DNA from: F23-D06 sp963620035
Lineage (GTDB): Bacteria > Bacteroidota > Bacteroidia > Bacteroidales > WCHB1-69
Reading direction: 5' to 3'
NCBI GenBank assembly: GCA_963620035.1
Contig: CAVEXN010000001.1
Span: forward strand, 62,001-126,000
DNA: 64,000 bases
Numbering within the stretch: the stretch's first letter is position 1; every line of letters begins with the position of its first letter. The notes below the pieces were generated by a model that was not told where the DNA came from, made no database searches, and worked only from the letters and a program-made list of their open reading frames with translations. Made by a program: the position numbers and the translations under genes. Below are positions 41,395-48,859 of the stretch, in pieces.

Positions 41395-41940
41395 ATGAGG
41401 ATTACAAGTATTGATTCAAAACTTCAACAGAAAAACCAGAAGGTTGTCGTCATTGGTGTTGGTTCCGGAGGCTCTGCTATTGCTCTAATGGCATCCGATA
41501 AAGACACATCTGCGGATTTTGAGTTCCACTACTGCGACGAGCCAAATGGCTGCAAGAATGATCCGGATACGGGGCGCAGTTTGGCTTTGAAAAAGCTCCC
41601 CGCCTTGGACAAAATCATAAACGACGGAGTACGAATGGTTGTCTTACTTTCGACTTTAGGCGGAGGCACCGGGTCGGGAGCAACTCCCGTAATAGCAAAA
41701 CACCTCGTTGCGAATGGTATTGCAGTGCATTGTGTCGTCACTACTCCATTTGAATTTGAGGGTGACGTTCGGTACGCCAACGCCGATGCCGCCGCCGTTG
41801 AACTCCTGAATGCAGCTGTCAGCACAAAGGTTGTCAATCTCGCCAATTATGCTAAGGTATGCAACCCTGATGAAGATTTCAGGACATTTATGGACAAAAT
41901 CGACAAGATTCTTATCAAGGAGATAGCATCTTTGGTCTGA
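41395..41940 (+). CDS. Very short FtsZ/tubulin-like GTPase-domain protein
   Basis: 181 residues that read as a reduced FtsZ nucleotide-binding domain. T1-like loop VVVIGVGSGGSAIALM (17-32), the tubulin signature (T4) LGGGTGSGATPV (88-99), and a T5-like VVTTPFEFEGDVR (114-126), all in FtsZ order. The T1-T4 spacing is about 17 residues shorter than in FtsZ. Helix H7 is missing or much reduced, and the whole C-terminal domain and tail are absent. CNPDEDFRTFM (156-166) loosely recalls the T7 loop but lies too close to be sure. It occupies the place where secE-nusG usually follow tuf-tRNA-Trp. The role is unknown; GTP binding is likely, polymerisation is unproven. Confidence 0.75.
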   Translation: MRITSIDSKLQQKNQKVVVIGVGSGGSAIALMASDKDTSADFEFHYCDEPNGCKNDPDTGRSLALKKLPALDKIINDGVRMVVLLSTLGGGTGSGATPVIAKHLVANGIAVHCVVTTPFEFEGDVRYANADAAAVELLNAAVSTKVVNLANYAKVCNPDEDFRTFMDKIDKILIKEIASLV

Positions 41941-41972
41941 CAATGATACCATAGACTGCCAAAAGGCGTATT

Positions 41973-42500
41973 TTACCTTTTCATGATAGTCCACAAAAGA
42001 TAACCGATAACGATAAGGATGCAGATATGTGAGACGATAGGCGTAAAAGCCGAAAAAATCAAGGCCAAACAAAGTATTGCCAACACTTTGTAAGCTAATT
42101 GTTTCTTTTCGGTCATGCTTTCCCAAGCATATTTCACCTTTGTCTTGAAGTTCGCCCAAGTGTTCCTGAATCCGTTGCGTTTTGCTCCTGCGTATCCCGT
42201 ATAATCGTCATAGTCTTTTTGGGTCTTCGTCTCTTTTGCACGCTTGATGCGCACGCTAACGGACTTGTAATAGGTCTTTCCGCCGTTTGTGGCGCTGATC
42301 ACCAGTTGTGTTTTGCCGCTTGACCGGTTGAGACGGAATCTTTTCGATCCGCTCGGTTCTACGGTCTGCGTTATCGTTTTATATCCGTTGTCTATCGTAA
42401 ACTGCACCAATTCGGCATCCGTACACGACCAGATGACCTCAACTACTTCGCCTTCGGTTATGCGCTGTTTGTCTGCTTTGAGTTCGATTTTCGGCTTCAT
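41973..42500 (-). CDS. Ig-like domain membrane protein of unknown function
   Basis: 175 residues. The N-terminal about 85 residues form a beta-sandwich-like domain (IELKADKQRITEGEVVEVIW, WSCTDAELVQFTI, VISATNGGKTYYKSVSVRI) similar to bacterial Ig-like repeats; a charged linker with a DYDDYTGY stretch follows. Two hydrophobic segments end the protein (about 138-152 and 155-172, LAYKVLAILCLALIFSAFTPI and HICILIVIGYLLWTIM). There is no signal peptide, so the Ig-like part may be cytosolic. It is convergent with the FtsZ-like gene, 32 nt apart. No family name comes to mind. Confidence 0.65.
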   Translation of the reverse strand: MKPKIELKADKQRITEGEVVEVIWSCTDAELVQFTIDNGYKTITQTVEPSGSKRFRLNRSSGKTQLVISATNGGKTYYKSVSVRIKRAKETKTQKDYDDYTGYAGAKRNGFRNTWANFKTKVKYAWESMTEKKQLAYKVLAILCLALIFSAFTPIVSHICILIVIGYLLWTIMKR

Positions 42501-42512
42501 AGAAAAATTTTA

Positions 42513-42528
42513 GCAGACATTTGTCTGC
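42513..42528. promoter_or_regulatory. Palindrome just before the Ig-like gene (possible operator)
   Basis: GCAGACA-TT-TGTCTGC is a perfect 7-bp inverted repeat 12 nt before the start codon at 42500. It shares TTGTCTG with the palindrome upstream of the FtsZ-like gene (41309-41319). Confidence 0.4.
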
Positions 42529-42597
42529 AAACAACGTGCCAACATTTGTTGTGTCATCGGATTGTGGATTTGGACAACGGTCTGCGGTTCGCCTTTG

Positions 42598-45207
42598 TCA
42601 TTTCAGTTTGTTTTTTCCTGTAAGGAGCTGTTGGATTTCATACAGTTTATTCAAGGCATCTACAGGAGTTAGGGTATTGATTTCCAGACCGACAATCAGG
42701 TCTTTCACCTCCAGCAGCAAAGGGTCGTCGAGGTTGATGAAACTGAGTTGATAACCGGCTGCGTGCTTTTCGATGCTTTTGCGATCTTCTTGGCCGCTTC
42801 GCGATTGTTCCAGTTGTTTCAGTATCTCATTGGCGCGGGCAAGTACCTTTTCAGGCATGCCGGCCATTCGTGCCACGTGTATGCCGAAACTGTGTTCACT
42901 GCCGCCGGGCTCGAGTTTGCGCATAAAGAATATCTTGTTGTCAACCTCTTTGACGGACACATGGAAATTCTTTATCCGGCTGAACTGTTCAGCCATATCG
43001 TTAAGTTCATGATAATGGGTTGCAAACAATACTTTAGCATGATAATAAGGGTTCTCGTGCAGGTATTCTGCAATCGACCAGGCAATCGAAACGCCGTCAT
43101 ACGTGCTGGTGCCGCGTCCGATTTCATCGAGCAGAATCAGGCTTCGTGCCGAGATATTGTTCAAGATGCTTGCGGTTTCGTTCATTTCGACCATAAAGGT
43201 TGACTCTCCGGTAGAAATGTTGTCGGATGCCCCCACGCGGGTAAAGATTTTGTCGACAATCCCGATTTCTGCGGAATGTGCAGACACAAAGCAGCCCATT
43301 TGTGCCATCAGTACAATCAGGGCGGTCTGGCGTAGTAAAGCTGACTTCCCGGACATATTGGGACCTGTTATGATGATGATCTGTTGCTTGTCATTGTCGA
43401 GATGAACATCGTTTGCAACATATTGCTCTCCTGGCGGCAGTTGCTTTTCAATGACAGGATGCCGGCCGCTGCGGATTTTCAGTGCAGTGCCCTCATTGAC
43501 GTTTGGTTTCACATAATTGTTCTCTTTAGAAACATCTGCAAAGCACAGCAGAACGTCAAGGCGGGCGATGAGCCGTGCGTTAATCTGTATCAGCGAGATG
43601 TAGTCTGACAGATTCACAACTAAATCGTTGTATAATTTCGCCTCGATTTCGAGCATTCTGTCTTGTGCTCCGAGTATCTTTGCTTCAATCCCCTTGAGTT
43701 CCTCCGTAATGTAGCGTTCGCCGTTTGCGAGTGTCTGTTTACGAGTCCAGTCGGCCGGCACCTTGTTTCGGTGCAGATTTGTCACCTCAAGATAGTATCC
43801 GAAAACATTGTTGAAGCCTATTTTCAAGGAAGAGATGCCGGTTTTCTCGGCTTCTCGACGTTGAATCTGAGCCAATACATCTCTGCTGTTTCCGGCCAGG
43901 TCGGCAAGTTCATCCAGTTCGCTGTTGACGTTGCGCTTGAAGATGCCGCCTTTGCTGACAACCACAGGGGGGTCTTCTTGTATTTCGTTTTCAATGCGTT
44001 GGCAGATGAGCAGGCAAGGGTTCAGTTGTTCAGCAATCTTGTTTAATGCAGGGTGTTCGGTGCGTTGGCAAGCGGCTTGCACGCGCTCAACGGCACGCAA
44101 GGCTCGAGCCAGTTGCAAGGCCTCGCGCGGATTTATTTTGCCGGCGGCTATTTTGGAAACCATACGCTCTAAATCGCCCATCCGTCGCAAGGTGCTCCGG
44201 AGTTCTGCCAATAATTCTTCCGCATGTATGAAATAGTCCACAACGGAAAGCCGTTCGTCAATGAAGACCTTTTCTTTTAGCGGCATAAGAATCCATTTCC
44301 GAAGCATCCGAGAGCCCATCGGGGTCTGCGTGTGGTCGAGCACCTGCATCAACGTGACGGCATTCTCGTTAGGCGTTTGAACCAGTTCGAGATTCCGTAT
44401 GGTGAATTTGTCGAGCCATACATAGTGTTCTTCCTCGATACGGTTTATTTTGCTGATGTGCTGTATTCTGTGGTTTTGCGTCTCGTAGAGGTACTGCAAT
44501 GCGGCGCCGGCGGCTATGATGCCGACCGTGAGGTTTTCTACCCCGAAACCTTTCAATGAGGTGGTCTTGAAATGTTTGGTCAGCAAATCGTATGCGAAAT
44601 CGGGCATGAAAACCCAGTCGTCTAAAGTGGTGAGCAGCATTTTTTCGCCGAAATGCTGCCTGAAAAACCCTGTTTTCCCTTTCTGGATGACCAGTTCCGC
44701 AGGATTGAAATTCTGGAAGAGTTTGTCAATGTATTCGTAGTCCCCTTCCGACATATAGAACTCGCCCGTAGAGATGTCCACGAATGCGATGCCGCAAACC
44801 TTGTCGGAAAACTGTATGGCAGCGAGAAAGTTGTTCTCGCGCTGTTCCAGCACTTTGTCATTGATAGACACGCCAGGTGTCACCACTTCCGTGATGCCTC
44901 GTTTTACCAGTGTCTTGGTGAGTTTTGAATCTTCCAACTGTTCGCAGATGGCCACCCGGAGTCCAGCCCGTACAAGTTTGGGCAAATAAACGTCAAGCGC
45001 ATGATAGGGGAAGCCGGCAAGTTCCGTCTGTGTCTGGTTTTTGCCGTGCTTTGTCAAGGTTATGCCCAATATTTTTGCGGAAACAACAGCGTCTTTACCG
45101 TATGTCTCATAGAAGTCCCCCACCCGAAACAGCAATATGGCATCGGGATGTTGCGCCTTGAATTTGTGATACTGTTTCATCAAAGGGGTCTCTGCACTTT
45201 TTTCCAT
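42598..45207 (-). CDS. mutS: DNA mismatch-repair protein MutS
   Basis: Mismatch recognition ATPase. 869 residues: mismatch-binding Phe-x-Glu in FRVGDFYETYGKDA (about 25-38), connector, clamp and core domains, then the ATPase with Walker A ITGPNMSGKSALLRQ, the GESTFMVEM signature, Walker B LILLDEIGRGTSTYDG and FATHYHELND. Divergent from gmk with a shared palindromic promoter region. mutL is not in the window. Confidence 0.98.
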   Translation of the reverse strand: MEKSAETPLMKQYHKFKAQHPDAILLFRVGDFYETYGKDAVVSAKILGITLTKHGKNQTQTELAGFPYHALDVYLPKLVRAGLRVAICEQLEDSKLTKTLVKRGITEVVTPGVSINDKVLEQRENNFLAAIQFSDKVCGIAFVDISTGEFYMSEGDYEYIDKLFQNFNPAELVIQKGKTGFFRQHFGEKMLLTTLDDWVFMPDFAYDLLTKHFKTTSLKGFGVENLTVGIIAAGAALQYLYETQNHRIQHISKINRIEEEHYVWLDKFTIRNLELVQTPNENAVTLMQVLDHTQTPMGSRMLRKWILMPLKEKVFIDERLSVVDYFIHAEELLAELRSTLRRMGDLERMVSKIAAGKINPREALQLARALRAVERVQAACQRTEHPALNKIAEQLNPCLLICQRIENEIQEDPPVVVSKGGIFKRNVNSELDELADLAGNSRDVLAQIQRREAEKTGISSLKIGFNNVFGYYLEVTNLHRNKVPADWTRKQTLANGERYITEELKGIEAKILGAQDRMLEIEAKLYNDLVVNLSDYISLIQINARLIARLDVLLCFADVSKENNYVKPNVNEGTALKIRSGRHPVIEKQLPPGEQYVANDVHLDNDKQQIIIITGPNMSGKSALLRQTALIVLMAQMGCFVSAHSAEIGIVDKIFTRVGASDNISTGESTFMVEMNETASILNNISARSLILLDEIGRGTSTYDGVSIAWSIAEYLHENPYYHAKVLFATHYHELNDMAEQFSRIKNFHVSVKEVDNKIFFMRKLEPGGSEHSFGIHVARMAGMPEKVLARANEILKQLEQSRSGQEDRKSIEKHAAGYQLSFINLDDPLLLEVKDLIVGLEINTLTPVDALNKLYEIQQLLTGKNKLK

Positions 45208-45228
45208 GTCAGTTTTTTAAAAAACTGA

Positions 45229-45260
45229 CAAAAATACAAAAAAAGCTTTTTGTATTTTTG
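45229..45260. promoter_or_regulatory. Palindromic divergent promoter region of mutS and gmk
   Basis: A near-perfect inverted repeat centred on AGCT (45244-45247): CAAAAATAC, seven A, GC, five T, GTATTTTTG. It contains outward-facing -7 elements TATTTTTG at 45229-45236 (minus, mutS) and 45253-45260 (plus, gmk). Confidence 0.82.
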
Positions 45261-45279
45261 CACCTCTAAACAAGGTTCT

Positions 45280-45846
45280 ATGAAAGGAAAAGTCATTATT
45301 GTCTCTGCTCCGTCGGGTGCCGGAAAGACTTCTATCGTCAGGCATCTGCTGGCAGAAGTACCCCAACTTCAGTTTTCCGTTTCTGCAACAACCCGAGCCA
45401 GACGTGATTACGAAACCGACGGAAAGGACTACTATTTTATAACGACGGAGCAATTCAAGCAACGGCTCCAATGCGACGAGTTTCTGGAGTGGCAGGAGGT
45501 CTATCGCGACCAGTTCTATGGTTCCCTGAAATGCGAAGTTGAGCGCATCTGGGAAAACGGTCAAACGGTAATTTTTGATGTGGATGTATTAGGCGGGCTC
45601 AACATAAAGAAATTCTATGGCGACAAGGCCCTGTCCATTTTCATCAAACCCCCGACGATAGCGGAACTTGAGCGGAGACTGAACAATCGCGGGACGGAAA
45701 CGCCGGAAACGTTGGCAAAACGTTTAGATAAAGCCGAATACGAATTGTCGTTTGCGGATCAATTTGACGTTTCGGTGTTGAACGATGACCTGACACGCGC
45801 ACAGAACGAGATGGTTTCTGTCGTAAAACGTTTTCTTGAACAATGA
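45280..45846 (+). CDS. gmk: Guanylate kinase
   Basis: GMP to GDP phosphorylation. 188 residues from ATG 45280: P-loop VSAPSGAGKTSIVRHLL (about 8-24), the GMP-binding SVSATTRARRDYETDGKDYYFI, EVYRDQFYGSL, VIFDVDVLGGLNIKK and the lid RLNNRGTETPETLAKRL. The following phosphatase gene begins 7 nt after its stop. Confidence 0.96.
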   Translation: MKGKVIIVSAPSGAGKTSIVRHLLAEVPQLQFSVSATTRARRDYETDGKDYYFITTEQFKQRLQCDEFLEWQEVYRDQFYGSLKCEVERIWENGQTVIFDVDVLGGLNIKKFYGDKALSIFIKPPTIAELERRLNNRGTETPETLAKRLDKAEYELSFADQFDVSVLNDDLTRAQNEMVSVVKRFLEQ

Positions 45847-45853
45847 TACGATA

Positions 45854-46660
45854 ATGGACAAACAGTTAAACTATCATGACCTTTGCTGTGAGGTGGCATC
45901 CCTTGCCACCCGTACAGGACACTGGCTGTGCAACGAACGGCAAAAAATATCCTCTGTAGAGGCTGACGTGAAAGGTGTCCATGATTATGTCACGCGGTTC
46001 GACAAACAATCAGAAGCCACTATTGTGAAAAGGCTGAAAGAACTGTTGCCCGAGGCAGGCTTCATAGCGGAAGAAAAGACGGAAACAGTTCTTGCAGACC
46101 ATTACAATTGGATAGTCGATCCGCTCGACGGCACGACCAATTTCATACACGGACTTCCGCCTACAGCCATCAGTATTGCATTGAAGGAAGATGATTGCAT
46201 TGTGATAGGAGTTGTTTATGAAATAGGGCGAGACGAGTGTTTTTATGCCTACAAAGGCAGCGATGCCTATATGAACGGGAAACGGATTCACGTCTCGGCA
46301 TGTCCCGGATTGAATTCATCGCTTTTGGCCACAGGGTTCCCTTATACCGACTTTTCCATATTGAAACCCTTTATGGCATATCTGGAATGGTCGATGCAGC
46401 ACACACACGGCTTGCGCCGGTTGGGGTCTGCGGCCACAGACCTTGTCTATGTTGCATGTGGCAGATGCGACGGCTATTTCGAGTACGGCATGAAACCCTA
46501 CGACGTGGCGGCGGGCGCCTTTATAGTGCAGCAGGCAGGCGGAAAGGTGTCTGACTTTTCCGGCAGCGGAAATTGGCTCTTTGGTGGCGAGATTGTGGCA
46601 TCCGGCCCGGCACTTTTCCAAGAGTTCCAGCGGTCTGTATTCCGTTTCATGAAACAGTAA
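45854..46660 (+). CDS. Inositol-monophosphatase-family phosphatase (SuhB-like)
   Basis: Mg-dependent sugar-phosphate phosphatase. 268 residues from ATG 45854 (a TTG 18 nt upstream is less likely). Metal-binding motifs: FIAEEKTETV (Glu, about 71), WIVDPLDGTTNFIHGLPP (about 85-102) and KPYDVAAGAFIVQQAGG (about 220). SuhB, CysQ and related proteins share these motifs, so the substrate is open. Confidence 0.9.
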   Translation: MDKQLNYHDLCCEVASLATRTGHWLCNERQKISSVEADVKGVHDYVTRFDKQSEATIVKRLKELLPEAGFIAEEKTETVLADHYNWIVDPLDGTTNFIHGLPPTAISIALKEDDCIVIGVVYEIGRDECFYAYKGSDAYMNGKRIHVSACPGLNSSLLATGFPYTDFSILKPFMAYLEWSMQHTHGLRRLGSAATDLVYVACGRCDGYFEYGMKPYDVAAGAFIVQQAGGKVSDFSGSGNWLFGGEIVASGPALFQEFQRSVFRFMKQ

Positions 46661-46668
46661 ATCAACGG

Positions 46669-47775
46669 ATGAGAAACATAGCCATTATAGGTGCAGGGGC
46701 TGCCGGAATGTTCCTTTGCCGGGAACTGTCTGGCAAAAGAGACCTGCAAGTCTATGTTTTTGATCGGTGTCAGCAAGTCGGCACAAAATTGCGGGCCTCT
46801 GGCGGCGGCAAAGCCAACATATTCAACACGGCAGTTTCGCCCGGTTTCTATAATAGCCCGGAGTTCATAGCGCGCCTTTTGGAAAAAGTGTCTCCAGCGA
46901 CCATTCGCCGCAAGTTTTCGGAAATGGGTCTTTCGATGATAACAGACGAAGAGGGTCGTGTCTATCCGCTGTCGTTGTCGTCCAAGACAGTGGTGGATGT
47001 TCTGCAAGAGACCCTGGACAACATCCATGCCGAGTTGGGTTACGAAGTCTGCGCACTCTACAAAAAAAACGGGAAATGGCATGTGAACGATTATCCCGTT
47101 GCCTTCGACAATGTAGTGCTGGCTTCCGGGTCGGCTGCCAATATTTTGCCGGCGCAACAAGGCTGTTGCAGCCGTTTTCTGCAGCCATTGCGGTTGAAAA
47201 CTAAGCCGCAACGCCCGTCATTAGTCGGTTTTGTCATCAACAGATACCCGAAGATGCTTTCCGGATGCCGAGTGCGTGCTATGGCTTCGCTGTTCCAGAA
47301 CGACAGGCTTGTACACCGGGAAGCCGGAGAGGTGATGTTTAAAGATGACGGCATCTCAGGAATTGTGGTTTTGAACCTGTCTGCCTATTACAACAGGCTC
47401 GAAAGTCAAAACAACTGTTATGTCCTCTTGGATTTTGTCTATCAAGACGAACACTTTGATGCAAAAGCGCATTTGCGCCGTTTCCGTTCGTTTAAAGGCG
47501 TGTTGCACCCGAAACTTTGCACCTTGTATGACAAGAGACCTTTTGACCCTCGTCGGTTCAAACTCGACATAAACGGCACCTACGACTTGTCGTTGGCGCA
47601 GGTGTGCCATGGCGGCATCGATTTGTGTGAAATAAACGAAGATTTTTCCTTGAAACGTCACCCCGGCCTTTATGCTGCCGGTGAGTTGCTTGACGTGGAC
47701 GGAATATGTGGCGGTTATAATCTGTTTTTCGCTTTTGCTTCCGCTTTAGTCGTGGCTCAATCCATAATGGTGTAG
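46669..47775 (+). CDS. HI0933-family FAD-dependent oxidoreductase
   Basis: Flavoprotein of the HI0933/YhiN family, whose physiological role is not settled. 368 residues: IAIIGAGAAGMFLCREL (4-20), GTKLRASGGGKANIFNT with the family's Ser-Gly-Gly-Gly-Lys segment, TDEEGRVYPLS, VVLASGSAANI, and the C-terminal YAAGELLDVDGICGGYNLFFAFASALVVAQ. The 3' end overlaps that of convergent meaB by 30 nt. Confidence 0.88.
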   Translation: MRNIAIIGAGAAGMFLCRELSGKRDLQVYVFDRCQQVGTKLRASGGGKANIFNTAVSPGFYNSPEFIARLLEKVSPATIRRKFSEMGLSMITDEEGRVYPLSLSSKTVVDVLQETLDNIHAELGYEVCALYKKNGKWHVNDYPVAFDNVVLASGSAANILPAQQGCCSRFLQPLRLKTKPQRPSLVGFVINRYPKMLSGCRVRAMASLFQNDRLVHREAGEVMFKDDGISGIVVLNLSAYYNRLESQNNCYVLLDFVYQDEHFDAKAHLRRFRSFKGVLHPKLCTLYDKRPFDPRRFKLDINGTYDLSLAQVCHGGIDLCEINEDFSLKRHPGLYAAGELLDVDGICGGYNLFFAFASALVVAQSIMV

Positions 47776-48825
47776 TCCAATCAGGTCTGTGGCGGCCTTG
47801 TAGGGGGATATTTGTTTGTTGCGCACCAACGGAAGCAGGCGTTCCATTTCGGCTTTTATCTTTTCATTGTTGTAAAAAGTGTTTTGCAAGGTAAAGTTAA
47901 TCCAGTTGTAGAATATGTTGACAAACTGTTCTGTCCGGTTGCGCTCAAAATAACCGTTCTCCGTAGTCAATTTCACATAATCCTGAATCAGCGACCAGAC
48001 GGTATCGATGGCAAAGCCCTCCAAGGCTGAACATATTTCAACCGGCACGGTCCATTGGCTTTCATTGCGTGGAAACAGTTTCAGTGCGGCTCTGTATTGT
48101 GTTTTGGCTTGCATGGCGGTAGGCTTGTTGTTGCCGTCGGACTTGTTGATGAGCAGGCAATCGGCCATTTCCATTATGCCTCTTTTGATGCCTTGCAGTT
48201 CATCGCCTGCGCCGGCAAGCATAAGCAAGAGAAAGAAATCGACCATCGATTTGACGACTGTTTCAGATTGGCCCACGCCTACGGTTTCCACTAGAACGAT
48301 GTCGAAACCGGCGGCTTCGCAAAGGATAATCGTCTCGCGGGTCTTGCGGGCCACACCGCCTAAGGTGTTTCCGGAGGGAGAAGGGCGGATAAAGGCATTC
48401 TCATCTACAGACAGAGACGCCATTCTGGTTTTATCGCCCAGAATGCTTCCTTTGGAACGTTCGCTGCTCGGGTCAATGGCCAAAACCGCCAATTTATGTC
48501 CCTGTCCAGTGAGAAGTTTGCCAAACGTCTCAATAAATGTGCTTTTTCCGACACCCGGCACGCCCGTGATGCCGATACGCAAAGAGTTGCCCGAATGGGG
48601 GAGGCAGCGTTCTATGATGTCTTGCGCCATTTGGAAATGGTTAGGATTCTCGCTTTCTACCATTGTGATGGCGCGGCTCAAGACCATCCGGTTCCCGGAA
48701 CGGATTCCTGAAACATAATCTTCCAGACTCAGTTCTTTCCGTTTTCGTATCACCAGATGTGGATTTACGGAATGGGGCTGTTCAATGCCGGGGCGTTCTG
48801 ACAATGCCGTCTGAAAGTTGTCCAT
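47746..48825 (-). CDS. meaB: G3E GTPase MeaB, methylmalonyl-CoA mutase chaperone
   Basis: Protects and gates cofactor loading of B12-dependent methylmalonyl-CoA mutase. 359 residues: P-loop IGITGVPGVGKSTFIE, LAIDPSSERSKGSILGDKTRM, SPSGNTLGGVARKTRETI, DIVLVETVGVGQSE, NKSDGNN as the guanine site, and a C-terminal dimerisation arm. The mutase subunits are not adjacent. Together with nrdJ it indicates B12-dependent metabolism (propionate). Confidence 0.95.
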   Translation of the reverse strand: MDNFQTALSERPGIEQPHSVNPHLVIRKRKELSLEDYVSGIRSGNRMVLSRAITMVESENPNHFQMAQDIIERCLPHSGNSLRIGITGVPGVGKSTFIETFGKLLTGQGHKLAVLAIDPSSERSKGSILGDKTRMASLSVDENAFIRPSPSGNTLGGVARKTRETIILCEAAGFDIVLVETVGVGQSETVVKSMVDFFLLLMLAGAGDELQGIKRGIMEMADCLLINKSDGNNKPTAMQAKTQYRAALKLFPRNESQWTVPVEICSALEGFAIDTVWSLIQDYVKLTTENGYFERNRTEQFVNIFYNWINFTLQNTFYNNEKIKAEMERLLPLVRNKQISPYKAATDLIGLHHYGLSHD

Positions 48826-48859
48826 AATTCTGATTCTCCAGTGGTCTCGGATGATGGTT

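Noticed and set aside
41860..41895. FtsZ T7 synergy loop (N-x-D) in the short FtsZ-like protein
   Set aside because: NPDEDFRTFM resembles it, but the distance from the T6 region is about 10 residues instead of about 40, so I do not claim it.
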